Counted from the stretch's first letter, positions 5,391-11,566 are shown. The stretch is DNA of 11,566 nucleotides from Actinomycetota bacterium (GCA_005885015.1 VAYG01000085.1:1-11566), one strand, 5' to 3'. The notes: generated by a model not told the origin, from the letters alone. Numbers and translations: made by a program.

Positions 5391-7988
5391 ATGGAGCTGC
5401 TGGAACGAGCTCCGTTCCTCGAATCGCTCGCCGAATACGCTCGTGAGGCGGCATCGGGCAACGGGCGGTTCGTCCTGATCGCCGGAGAGGCCGGCATCGG
5501 GAAGACCGCACTGGTCGAGGAGTTCCAGCGGCGAACGCCCGAGGCCCGATGGATATGGGGCGCGTGCGACGGCCTGTTCACCCCCCGGCCCTTGGCGCTC
5601 CTGTCCGACCTGGCTCCCCATCTGGGCGGAGAGATCGAGGAGCTGTGGAAACGACAGGCTCCTCGCGATGAGCTGTTCGCCGCCTTCCTCAGGCAGATCG
5701 ACGCCCCGCCCCGCCTGACCCTGGTGGCGGCCGAGGACGTGCACTGGGCCGACGAGGCCACCCTCGATCTGCTCCGGTTCCTCGGCCGCCGGCTGGCCGC
5801 CACCACCGCGATGCTCCTGGTGACGCATAGGGACGACGAGCTGGGGCCCGGCCACCCCCTTCGGGTCGCCCTCGGGGACCTGGCCACCCAGCGGGCCACG
5901 CGACGGGTCACCCTGCCCCGGTTGTCGAATGAGGGCGTGAGGTCCCTGGCCGCCGGGCGCGGGGTCGACTCGGCGGAGCTCTATCGGCTGACCGGAGGGA
6001 ACCCCTTCTACGTGGCCGCGGCCCTCGAGGCGTCCGAGCAATCGGTCCCGCCCACGATCCGCGACGCGGTGCTTGCCCGCGGGGCGCGGCTGTCGCCCGA
6101 GGCCCGGCGGGCCCTGGAGGCCGCGGCGGTGATCGGGGTCAGGGTCGAACCGTGGCTGCTTGAGTCGGTCATCGGGCCGCTGTCTCCGGCGGTCGACGAG
6201 TGCTTGGCGTCGGGCATGCTCGTCTCGGAGGAAGAGCACGTGCGCTTCCGGCACGAGCTGGCCCGGATGGCGGTGGTGGATTCTCTTCCCGCGTATCGAG
6301 GCATCGAGCTACATGGGGCGGTGCTGGATGCGCTCGAAGCCGCCTCGACGCCGGCCGATCAGGCTCGGCTCGCCCATCATGCCGAGAACGCCGGCAGGAG
6401 TGAGGCCGTTCTCCGGTACGCACCGGAAGCCGCCCGCGTTGCCGCCAAGCTCGGCGCCCATCGCGAGGCTGCCGACCAGTACCGGCGGGTGCTCCGGTTC
6501 GCTGACGGCCTTCCGTCGGGAGACCGGGCCTCGCTCCGGGACGCGCTCGGCTACGAGTGCTACCTGACCCAGCAGATGGAGGAGGCCCTGGAGGCCCGCC
6601 GCCGGGCCCGGGACCTGTGGCGTGAGGAGAACCAGCCGGGCAGGGTCGGGGAGTGCACCCGGTGGATCTCTCGCCTCCTCTGGTACTCCGGGCGAGGCAA
6701 GGAAGCGGATGAGGCGGGGCGGTCGGCCCTCGACATCCTCGAGCCTCTTCCTCCCGGCCGGGAGCTCGCGTGGGCGTACGGGAACATGGCCCAGCTCCGC
6801 ATGCTGGACCGGGATGCGGCCGAAGCGATCCACTGGGCGAAGAAGGCGGTCGACCTGGCCGAGCTGCTCGGCGAGACCGAAGTGCTCACCCACGCCCTGA
6901 GCAGCCTGGGGGCGGCCCTGGTGAACGCCGGGGACGAAGAGGGATGGGAGACCCTGGAGCGGGCACTCCAGATCGCGCTGGCAGAGGCGCTGGAGGAGGG
7001 TGCCGCCCGCGCCTATCTCAATCTGTACGACGCCGGCGTGCACCAACGCCGGTTCGCCAAGGTCGAGAACGCCTTCGTCGCGGGGATGTGGATCTGCGAC
7101 GAGCGCGACCTCGACATCTACCGGATCCCGTTCCTGGCGCGCCTGGCCACGTCCCTGCTGTACCAGGGGCGGTGGGGCGAGGCCCTCCGTCTGGGCCAGG
7201 CCCTGCTGAGGCGGGGCGGGCTCTCGGCCATCAACCGGATCAGGCCGCTCGTGGTGGTCGGATCCATACGGGCCCGCCGAGGCGAGCCGGGCGTATGGGA
7301 GGCGCTGGATGAGGCCGCCGCGACCGCCGACGGGACGAGCCAGCTGCAGTGGACGGGTGCGGCGAGGATCGCTCGAGCCGAGGCACACTGGCTGGCTGGC
7401 CGGCCCGACCGGGTGGCCGACGAGGTCGAGCCGGCGTATCGGCTCGCCCTCCGGTATCGCGACCCGTGGACCGCCGGTGGGCTGGCCCTCTGGATGTGGA
7501 AGGGCGGGAGGCTGGAGGCGGCCCCGGAGGGGATCGCCGAGCCGTTCGCCCGCCAGATCCGCGGGGACTGGGAAGGCGCGGCCGGGCTTTGGTCGGACCT
7601 GGGGTGTCCCTACGAGGCGGCCCTGGCGCTGTCCGAATCCGGCGACGAGCCAGCCCTGCGCCGCGGGCTGAGCAGCTTCATCGAACTCGGGGCCGAGCCT
7701 GCCGCGGGCCTGCTGCGCAGGAAGATGCGGCGGCTGGGCCTCCGGGCGATCCCGCGAGGGCCTCGCCCCGGGACGAAGGCCCATCCGCTCAACCTCACGC
7801 CTCGGGAGCGAGAGGTCCTGGCGCTGGTCTCCGAGGGCCTCCCGAACGCGGAGATCTCCCGGCGCCTGTTCATCTCGGAGAAGACGGTCGACCATCACGT
7901 CTCCTCCGTGCTGGCGAAGATCGGCGTCAGCTCGCGGGCCGCGGCGGCTCGCGAGGCGATCCGTCGCGGCCTCATCTCCGCAACCTAG
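5391..7988 (+). CDS. LuxR-family transcriptional regulator with AAA/NACHT-like ATPase (LAL type)
   Basis: An 865-residue regulator of the large ATP-binding LuxR (LAL) class. The N-terminal ATPase has Walker A GEAGIGKT (32-39) and a Walker B-like block LVAAEDVHWADEAT (111-124) with E115/D116. A long alpha-helical middle, about 300-740, rich in Ala/Leu/Arg repeats of TPR character, would sense a ligand or partner. The C-terminal LuxR helix-turn-helix is complete at about 801-863: LTPREREVLALVSEGLPNAEI, with SEKTVDHHVSSVLAKIG as recognition helix. ATP binding usually gates DNA binding in this class. ATG 5391 sits at the correct distance from Walker A; no strong Shine-Dalgarno precedes it (the nearby GGGCGT is poor), so initiation may be weak or leaderless. 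It is divergent from the FAD oxidoreductase operon, which is the natural candidate target. Confidence 0.95.
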   Translation: MELLERAPFLESLAEYAREAASGNGRFVLIAGEAGIGKTALVEEFQRRTPEARWIWGACDGLFTPRPLALLSDLAPHLGGEIEELWKRQAPRDELFAAFLRQIDAPPRLTLVAAEDVHWADEATLDLLRFLGRRLAATTAMLLVTHRDDELGPGHPLRVALGDLATQRATRRVTLPRLSNEGVRSLAAGRGVDSAELYRLTGGNPFYVAAALEASEQSVPPTIRDAVLARGARLSPEARRALEAAAVIGVRVEPWLLESVIGPLSPAVDECLASGMLVSEEEHVRFRHELARMAVVDSLPAYRGIELHGAVLDALEAASTPADQARLAHHAENAGRSEAVLRYAPEAARVAAKLGAHREAADQYRRVLRFADGLPSGDRASLRDALGYECYLTQQMEEALEARRRARDLWREENQPGRVGECTRWISRLLWYSGRGKEADEAGRSALDILEPLPPGRELAWAYGNMAQLRMLDRDAAEAIHWAKKAVDLAELLGETEVLTHALSSLGAALVNAGDEEGWETLERALQIALAEALEEGAARAYLNLYDAGVHQRRFAKVENAFVAGMWICDERDLDIYRIPFLARLATSLLYQGRWGEALRLGQALLRRGGLSAINRIRPLVVVGSIRARRGEPGVWEALDEAAATADGTSQLQWTGAARIARAEAHWLAGRPDRVADEVEPAYRLALRYRDPWTAGGLALWMWKGGRLEAAPEGIAEPFARQIRGDWEGAAGLWSDLGCPYEAALALSESGDEPALRRGLSSFIELGAEPAAGLLRRKMRRLGLRAIPRGPRPGTKAHPLNLTPREREVLALVSEGLPNAEISRRLFISEKTVDHHVSSVLAKIGVSSRAAAAREAIRRGLISAT

Positions 7989-7996
7989 GTACCGGC

Positions 7997-8032
7997 GGGT
8001 CCCAATCTGGGGACTCCTCCCGATGAGTCGGG
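7997..8032 (+). terminator. Two tandem hairpins after the LuxR regulator gene
   Basis: Eight bases past the stop, GGGTCCC (7997-8003) can pair with GGGACTC (8010-8016) with one G-U pair, and CCCGA (8019-8023) pairs with TCGGG (8028-8032) around a TGAG loop. No T-run follows, so if this ends transcription it does so in the U-tract-poor way often seen in GC-rich genomes. Weak call. Confidence 0.35.
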
Positions 8033-8058
8033 CCCTGACTCCGGCCTACGGTCTGCCT

Positions 8059-8077
8059 GATCGAAAGAGGGTCGATC
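8059..8077. repeat. Inverted repeat in the leader of the secreted-protein gene
   Basis: GATCGA (8059-8064) and TCGATC (8072-8077) are perfect inverted arms around AAGAGGG, in the 114-bp gap before the secreted-protein gene. It could be an operator or a leader hairpin; the six-base arms alone do not decide this. No good promoter hexamers can be assigned in this gap. Confidence 0.35.
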
Positions 8078-8090
8078 GAGGTCACCGGCG

Positions 8091-8102
8091 AAGGAGGTGA
8101 TC
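8091..8102 (+). promoter_or_regulatory. Unusually complete Shine-Dalgarno sequence
   Basis: AAGGAGGTGATC matches twelve consecutive bases of the complement of the 16S rRNA 3' end (GATCACCTCCTT), instead of the usual four to six, and ends directly at ATG 8103. AGGAGG is 5 bases from the ATG. It decides the start: the in-frame GTG at 8097 lies inside this site and is not used. It implies strong initiation. Confidence 0.85.
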
Positions 8103-8600
8103 ATGAAAGCGATCTCGATGAAGGTCTGGGGACCGGCAGTGGCGGTGTTCCTGCTGCTGTCCAGCGCGGCCGTGGCGTCCCATGCATCACCGGGCGGCCA
8201 GTCCGAGCTGGCAGCCGTTCGCGCGGCGACGGCGAAGTTCCACGACCTGGCCACGGCCGAGGCCGCGGGGTACTCGCGATTCCTGGACTGCTTCCAGAAT
8301 CCAGGGGTCGGCGGCATGGGCCAGCACTACGTGCAGCTCGATTCGCTCGACGGGAACATCGACGCGCTTCGCCCGGAGGCGATGGTCTACGAGGTGGATC
8401 CGCGGCGGCTTCAGCTGGTCGCGGTGGAGTACGTCGTGCCGACCAGCGACTGGTCTGGAGAGGATCCCCCGAAGTTGTTCGGGCACGACTTCTTCCTCAA
8501 CACCCAGCTGGGCGTGTGGGCGCTGCACGCGTGGATCTGGCGGCCCAACCCGCTCGGCATGTTCGAGAACTTCAACCCGAAGGTTCGGTTGTGTCCCTAG
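8103..8600 (+). CDS. Small secreted protein of unknown function
   Basis: A 165-residue protein with a clear Sec signal peptide: MKAISMK, then a hydrophobic stretch (GPAVAVFLLLSSAAVA), with cleavage likely near ASHA-SP at about residue 28. The mature part has AAGYSRFLDCF (C63), GVGGMGQHYVQ, LRPEAMVYEVDPRRLQLVAVEYVVP, KLFGHDF and the ending LGVWALHAWIWRPNPLGMFENFNPKVRLCP (C164, given as blocks at 136-165). This Trp/His/Gly pattern, with two cysteines that could form a disulfide, occurs in a family of exported bacterial proteins that I recognise only as uncharacterised. The conserved G-M-G-x-H-Y and L-H-A-W histidines could bind a metal or haem, but that is a guess. Start chosen from the perfect ribosome site at 8091. 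A strong hairpin follows 20 bp after the stop, before the DUF4242 gene. Confidence 0.85.
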   Translation: MKAISMKVWGPAVAVFLLLSSAAVASHASPGGQSELAAVRAATAKFHDLATAEAAGYSRFLDCFQNPGVGGMGQHYVQLDSLDGNIDALRPEAMVYEVDPRRLQLVAVEYVVPTSDWSGEDPPKLFGHDFFLNTQLGVWALHAWIWRPNPLGMFENFNPKVRLCP

Positions 8601-8620
8601 ACTGGGGCCGGTCGAACCGA

Positions 8621-8658
8621 GCAGGCCGGCCGGCGCTCCGAGCGCCGGTCGGCCCTGC
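8621..8658 (+). terminator. Strong GC hairpin between the secreted protein and DUF4242 genes
   Basis: Left arm 8624-8637 (GGCCGGCCGGCGCT) pairs with right arm 8641-8654 (AGCGCCGGTCGGCC) over 14 pairs with one G-U, around a CCG loop. With one bulged base the stem extends by GCA/TGC to 8621-8658. It lies 20 bp after the stop and 28 bp before the next start. There is no T-run, so it is either a U-less terminator or an mRNA-stabilising or processing hairpin separating the two genes. Confidence 0.5.
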
Positions 8659-8686
8659 GACCGGATCGACGAAGGGAGGTGGGGGG

Positions 8687-8938
8687 ATGCCCCTGTACAT
8701 GGACATCCACACGATCGGGGGAGGCGTCTCCGCCGAGGACGTGGCCAAGGCGCACATGGCGGATCTCCAGACGCAGGGCAAGTACGACGTGAGGTACCTG
8801 CGGTACTGGGTCGACGAGCACGCCGGCAAGATCTTCTGCTTGGCCGAGGCACCGTCGGCAGAGGCCGCGGCCAACGTCCACCGCGAGGCGCACGGGCTCG
8901 AGGCGGAGGAGATCTTCGAGGTGCAGGAGGGGTCCTAG
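8687..8938 (+). CDS. DUF4242 domain protein (SCO4226-like)
   Basis: An 83-residue ferredoxin-fold protein of the DUF4242 family. It opens MPLYMDIHTIGGGVSAEDVAKAH (first strand and helix), has the central VRYLRYWVDEHAGKIFCLAEAP block with C51, and the signature AAANVHREAHGLEAEEIFEV with H65 and H69. The structurally studied relative SCO4226 of Streptomyces binds nickel; whether this one does is inference from family. ATG 8687 is chosen because AAGGGAGGT lies about 7 bases upstream; longer open frame upstream would overlap the secreted-protein gene and lacks a ribosome site. The gene ends TAG at 8936-8938 and converges on the minus-strand selenoprotein-like gene with a shared CTAG. It may be cotranscribed with the secreted-protein gene if the hairpin between them does not terminate. 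Confidence 0.9.
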   Translation: MPLYMDIHTIGGGVSAEDVAKAHMADLQTQGKYDVRYLRYWVDEHAGKIFCLAEAPSAEAAANVHREAHGLEAEEIFEVQEGS

Positions 8939-9588
8939 CCGACCGGCGCGACGGCCGCCGGCAGCGGGTAGCGCTCGGCCAGAGCCCGCTTCCGCACCGG
9001 CCCGATCATCCGGTAGCCCCGCTTCAGCAGGAACTTGGCGTCCTTCCCGAACTGCTCGCCGGTCTGGACGTGCCAGCCGAAGGAGTCCGCCAGCCGGTCG
9101 ATCAGGTTGAAGCTGAAGGAGACGTGCAGCGCGTCGCTGATCGATTGATCGGACACACCGGCGGCGCGGGCCGGTTCGACGTCGGCGGGGCTCAGGCCCT
9201 CGGGGTCGAGCGTCATCTTCTCCAACAGGCCGAGCGTGGCCCGGACCCGTGGCTCGACCGGGGCGGTCCGCCAGTCATCCAGGATCTGGCGCGTGATCTC
9301 TTCCCCGTAAGCCTTCGACGCGACCGCGCCGTGGGCGGCCGTTCAAAAGGGGCATTGATTGAGCCGGGAGACGAACGCGGCGAACAGCTCCCGTTCTCCC
9401 ACCGTCCATTCCGAGGGCCCCCGCATGATGTCCTGGAGGAGCGTGCTGTACGCGGCGCCCCAGAACTCGGGCCGGTAGTACAGCGTCTTGACCACGTCGG
9501 GAGGCTCCTTCCGGCTGACCAGGCGGAGGAACCCGAGGAAGAACCGCACCCCCCGGCGGTGCCCGGACTCGAGGTTCCGGAGCCTCAT
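8935..9588 (-). CDS. Carboxymuconolactone decarboxylase/AhpD-like protein, probable CxxU selenoprotein
   Basis: A 217-residue reading frame with one internal TGA (9345-9343). Upstream part: MRLRNLESGHRRGVRFFLGF to ELFAAFVSRLNQCPF; downstream part continues in the same frame TAAHGAVASKAYGEEITRQILDDWR and on to a normal end. Around the TGA the AhpD/CMD active site is intact: E67, C79-P-F-[82]-T-A-A-H86. E lies 12 residues before the first Cys and H lies 4 after the second position, as in AhpD, where the second Cys is the reactive one. Here the codon is TGA, and a bacterial SECIS-like hairpin follows. Sec at 82 would give a thiol/selenol peroxidase-type redox enzyme. Start ATG 9588 overlaps the partner gene as ATGA. 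Alternatives: a TGC-to-TGA mutation or sequencing error making a pseudogene. AhpD-like selenoproteins are a known class; decoding here is inferred. Confidence 0.75.
9311..9336 (-). promoter_or_regulatory. Putative bacterial SECIS element
   Basis: On the minus strand, 6 nt after the TGA, GCC (9336-9334) pairs with GGC (9313-9311). After a CA/AA internal loop, CGGCGC (9331-9326) pairs with GCGTCG (9321-9316), with one G-U pair. The apical loop is GGUC (9325-9322). There are 17 nt between the TGA and the loop; the accepted bacterial rule is roughly 16-37 nt with a G in the first two loop positions. The E. coli fdhF SECIS also has a GGUC loop, about 18 nt after its UGA. No bulged U as in fdhF is seen. 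GC-rich DNA forms hairpins easily, so chance is not excluded. Confidence 0.6.
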
Positions 9589-9923
9589 CGGGCCGTCCGT
9601 TCCTGCGGTCCGGCGGCCAGGACCGGGCTCTCGGTCATCGCGTCCAACCCCTTCTCCAGGCGCAGCCTGGCCGCGCCGTAGGCCGCGGCGACGGTGAGCT
9701 CGAAGACCTGGTCCTCGGAGTAGCCGGCCCGGCGAAGCCCGTCGACGTCGTCGTCGGTCACGGTGTAAGCGTGGCGGCGGACCTTCTCCACGAAGCCGGC
9801 GACCTCTTGCGGGATGTCGCCACCATCCGCGGCGGCCCGCCGGATCTGGCGGTCGAGGGTTCCGGGCTGCTCGAGCAGCCGGCGCCGGAGGTCCTCGATC
9901 TTCGTGTCGTACTTGGGGTCCAC
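9585..9923 (-). CDS. Small CMD-like helical protein, partner of the AhpD-like protein
   Basis: A 112-residue protein, mostly helical, beginning MDPKYDTKIEDLRRRLLEQPG. Residues about 62-95 (VDGLRRAGYSEDQVFELTVAAAYGAARLRLEKGLDAM) resemble the C-terminal helices of the carboxymuconolactone decarboxylase/AhpD fold, where G-Y/F-S-D-x-x-x-x-E-x-x-x-x-x-A is a recurring line. It has no cysteine, so it cannot itself carry the CxxC or CxxU chemistry; I infer a structural or regulatory partner of the next gene. GTG 9923 is chosen for its strong ribosome site (GAGGAGG, 4 bases upstream). Its stop TGA shares bases with the next gene's ATG (ATGA, 9588-9585), so the two are translationally coupled. The upstream intergenic region carries a CRP-like palindrome and is shared with the divergent reductase-like gene. 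Confidence 0.85.
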   Translation of the reverse strand: MDPKYDTKIEDLRRRLLEQPGTLDRQIRRAAADGGDIPQEVAGFVEKVRRHAYTVTDDDVDGLRRAGYSEDQVFELTVAAAYGAARLRLEKGLDAMTESPVLAAGPQERTAR

Positions 9924-9999
9924 GGATCCTCCTCGAACGGACCACGAATGGTAGGGGAAGGCTCCGCCCGCCGGCCAGAGGGCTAGGTCACCCCGGCGA

Positions 10000-10015
10000 T
10001 GTGAGCTAGCTCACG
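10000..10015. promoter_or_regulatory. CRP/FNR-family-like operator palindrome
   Basis: TGTGAGCTAGCTCACG contains the perfect 14-bp palindrome GTGAGCTAGCTCAC (10001-10014) and fits the CRP layout TGTGA-N6-TCACA at 9 of 10 half-site bases. It lies in the gap between the divergent AhpD-like operon (start 9923) and the reductase-like gene (10062). A TTGACG that could be a minus-strand -35 box (10019-10014) abuts it, but no fitting -10 box follows. Binding by a Crp-like protein is inferred. Confidence 0.6.
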
Positions 10016-10061
10016 TCAACCTGGGAACCGAAGGCCAGACCGGGATATGCTCGGCCGCGAG

Positions 10062-10742
10062 ATGCGTGTGGCGGTGCTGGGAACGGGAGGAGTCGGGCAG
10101 ACGCTGGCGGCGATGGTCGCCTCGCTCGGGCACGAGGTCATGATGGGCACACGCGACGTCCGGGCCGCGCTGGCGCGGACGGAGGCCGGGTGGGGCGCGA
10201 AGGTGCTCTCCGAATGGCACGCCGAACACCCGGAGGTGAAGCTCGGGACCTTTGCCGAGGCCGCCGGCCACGGGGAGGTCGTGTTCAACGCCACGGCGGG
10301 CCTGGCCTCGGTCGAGGCGCTGGAGGCGGCCGGCGCGCAGAACCTGGACGGCAAGATCCTGATCGACGTGGCCAATCCGTTGGACTTCTCCGCCGGCATG
10401 CCTCCGACGTTGTTCGTGTGCAACACGGACTCGCTGGGAGAACAGATCCAGCGCGCTTTCCCCGGCACGAAGGTCGTGAAGACCTTGAACACGGTGAACT
10501 CGGGCGTGATGGTCGACCCGAGCCAGGTGGCCGGCGGAGACCACCACATCTTCGTCAGTGGGAACGACCCGGACGCCAAGGCCGAGGTCACGGGGATCCT
10601 GCGGGAATGGTTCGGGTGGAAGAACGTGCTCGACCTCGGCGACATCACGTCGGCGCGAGGGCCGGAGATGCTCCTGGCGCTGTGGCTCCGACTCTCGATG
10701 AGCCTCCAGACCCCCCAGGCCACGATCAAGGTCGTGACCTAG
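10062..10742 (+). CDS. NADPH-dependent F420 reductase-like NAD(P)-binding oxidoreductase
   Basis: A 226-residue Rossmann-fold protein of the F420-dependent NADP reductase-like family. Residues 1-12 MRVAVLGTGGVG carry the GxGxxG dinucleotide loop; GTRD (29-32) after strand 2 suggests NADP preference. VVFNATAG, ILIDVANPLDF, VVKTLNTVNSGVMVDP and HHIFVSGND follow in family order, and the last helix MLLALWLRL closes the fold. The family moves hydride between F420 and NADP, although several relatives act on other substrates; the LLM enzyme in this window is consistent with an F420 host. ATG 10062 starts the first strand exactly; ATG 10047 is in frame and adds LGRE, without a better ribosome site. 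TATGCT (10046-10051) resembles a -10 box, which would make the transcript nearly leaderless; this is tentative. The CRP-like site lies about 50 bp upstream. Confidence 0.88.
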   Translation: MRVAVLGTGGVGQTLAAMVASLGHEVMMGTRDVRAALARTEAGWGAKVLSEWHAEHPEVKLGTFAEAAGHGEVVFNATAGLASVEALEAAGAQNLDGKILIDVANPLDFSAGMPPTLFVCNTDSLGEQIQRAFPGTKVVKTLNTVNSGVMVDPSQVAGGDHHIFVSGNDPDAKAEVTGILREWFGWKNVLDLGDITSARGPEMLLALWLRLSMSLQTPQATIKVVT

Positions 10743-10762
10743 CCAACGCCCCATCTCGCCGG

Positions 10763-10791
10763 CCCGACCTGCCGCTCGACTGGCCTATGAT
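10763..10791 (+). promoter_or_regulatory. Likely promoter of the AIM24-family gene
   Basis: TATGAT (10786-10791) is a good -10 box in very GC-rich DNA. CCGACC (10764-10769), 16 bp upstream, is a poor -35. Transcription would begin near 10798, leaving a short leader with GGGGGGGAG before GTG 10822. The preceding gene ends at 10742. Confidence 0.5.
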
Positions 10792-10821
10792 CCGGCTACG
10801 TCCGGTCGAAGGGGGGGAGCC

Positions 10822-11544
10822 GTGAAGACCGAGATCTTCTACGCGCCGTCGTACTCGCTCGCCGTTGTTTCACTGGCAAGTGGGGAGATGATCCAGGCCG
10901 AGTCGGGGGCCATGGTCAGCATGAGCGAGGGCCTCGACATGCAAACGTCCTCGAAGGGCGGAATGCTCAAGGGCCTGAAGCGGGCCGCCCTCGGTGGCGA
11001 GTCCATGTTCATCAACACGTTCACGGCCCAGCGTGATGCGGAGATCACCATGGCCCCGCCCTTCCCCGGCGACATCCGGCAGATGCGCCTGGAGAACGAG
11101 ACGATGTACGTCCAGTCCGGCTCCTACATGGCGTCCACGGGTGACCTCGACATCGACACCAAGTGGGGAGGGGCGAAGACGTTCTTCTCCGGTGAGAGCC
11201 TCTTCCTCCTCAAGGTGACCGGGACCGGCGATCTCCTCGTCTCCTCGTACGGGGCCATCCATGAGATCGCCCTCGCCGAGGGGCAGAAGATGATCCTCGA
11301 CACGGGGCACATGGTCGCCTTCGGCGAGCACGTGGGCTATGAGGTGCACAAGGTCGGAGGATGGAAGCAGACCATCCTGTCCGGGGAGGGCCTGGTGGTG
11401 CACCTCACCGGCCCGGGGCGGGCCTTCCTCCAGACCAGGAGCGCCCACGCGCTGGCCGGATGGCTGGCTCCGTTGCTGCCGGCCGGGAGCGATTCGGCGG
11501 GCAAGACCGGCTTCAGGATCGGGGGCATCCAGCTGGGCGGCTGA
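10822..11544 (+). CDS. AIM24 / TIGR00266 family protein
   Basis: A complete 240-residue beta-rich protein of the AIM24 (TIGR00266) family. The opening SYSLAVVSLASGEMIQAESGAMVSMSEGLDMQT, the GGMLKGLKRAALGGESMFINTFTA block (46-70, given as landmarks), and the later GDLDIDT, GESLFLLKVTGTGDLLVSSYGAIHEI and TGHMVAFGEHVGYEVHKVGGWKQTILSGEGLVVHLTGPG blocks follow the family in order; the end IGGIQLGG is typical. The yeast namesake affects mitochondrial inner-membrane organisation; the bacterial role is unknown. There is no signal peptide or membrane helix. GTG 10822 is set by the GGGGGAG site 2 bases upstream (rather close) and by the family start M-x-x-E-I-x-Y. It appears to be transcribed alone from the TATGAT promoter; the remaining 22 bp of the window hold nothing recognisable. 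Confidence 0.93.
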   Translation: MKTEIFYAPSYSLAVVSLASGEMIQAESGAMVSMSEGLDMQTSSKGGMLKGLKRAALGGESMFINTFTAQRDAEITMAPPFPGDIRQMRLENETMYVQSGSYMASTGDLDIDTKWGGAKTFFSGESLFLLKVTGTGDLLVSSYGAIHEIALAEGQKMILDTGHMVAFGEHVGYEVHKVGGWKQTILSGEGLVVHLTGPGRAFLQTRSAHALAGWLAPLLPAGSDSAGKTGFRIGGIQLGG

Positions 11545-11566
11545 TCGTTCGGTCCCGCCCTCAGCA

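Noticed and set aside
5338..5511. Longer N-terminus for the FAD oxidoreductase
   Set aside because: Would overlap the divergent regulator by 121 bp, and the extra residues match nothing in the family; ATG 5337 fits.
4319..5911. Minus-strand frame spanning the divergent promoter
   Set aside because: Runs across two real genes and the intergenic region in the wrong frame; no domain.
6309..7898. Long minus-strand open frame opposite the LuxR regulator
   Set aside because: Shadow frame rich in Arg, Pro and Gly with no family features.
5352..8079. Shared TCGATCG core in the gaps at 5352 and 8072, as a common operator of the LuxR regulator
   Set aside because: A short self-complementary core is expected by chance in GC-rich DNA, and the flanks differ.
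8935..9225. A separate 96-residue gene starting MEKMTLDPEGL
   Set aside because: It is the C-terminal part of the frame beginning at 9588; no ribosome site supports an internal start.
9343..9354. CCCCTTTTGA as a programmed frameshift site
   Set aside because: The protein continues in the same frame after the TGA, so no shift is needed; readthrough or Sec insertion explains it better.
9343..9588. A separate 81-residue protein ending at the TGA (…LNQCPF)
   Set aside because: It would stop inside the active-site motif, and the same frame continues as the rest of the same family protein. Treated as one gene with an internal TGA.

Overview
The window is GC-rich chromosomal DNA from what looks like an actinobacterium (Actinomycetota). 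Three things point that way: two F420-type oxidoreductase genes (an LLM-class enzyme and an F420-dependent NADP reductase-like protein), a very large LuxR-type (LAL) ATPase regulator, and a DUF4242 protein. I see no rRNA, tRNA, transposon, CRISPR array or phage gene, so this is ordinary chromosome with short operons.

Left part, minus strand (5337 down to 1): a covalent-flavin FAD-binding oxidoreductase, an SRPBCC protein 33 bp behind it, a small Cys/His zinc-finger-like protein, a DEAD-box RNA helicase, an unrecognised protein with a HicB-like start and a DinB-like end, a metallo-beta-lactamase-fold hydrolase, and the start of an LLM-class flavin enzyme cut by the window edge. Helicase, HicB/DinB-like gene and hydrolase are nearly contiguous (4-bp gap, then a 4-bp GTGA overlap), which suggests one transcript.

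Middle, plus strand: an 865-residue LuxR/LAL regulator lies divergent from the FAD oxidoreductase across 53 bp and is a plausible regulator of it. Next come a small secreted protein with an exceptionally complete Shine-Dalgarno sequence, a strong hairpin, and a DUF4242 protein. The DUF4242 gene converges on the next operon so tightly that both stop codons lie in one CTAG.

Right part: a two-gene minus-strand operon (9923 to 8935) encodes a 112-residue helical partner and a carboxymuconolactone decarboxylase/AhpD-like protein. The second gene is the best find here. Its reading frame is interrupted only by one TGA, exactly where the second cysteine of the CxxC active site belongs (C-P-F-TGA, then T-A-A-H). 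Seventeen bases further on is a stem-loop with a GGUC apical loop, matching the bacterial SECIS rule and the fdhF loop. I read it as a CxxU selenoprotein rather than a pseudogene. A CRP-like palindrome (TGTGA-N6-TCACG) lies between this operon and the divergent F420/NADP reductase-like gene. The window ends with an AIM24-family (TIGR00266) protein behind its own likely promoter.
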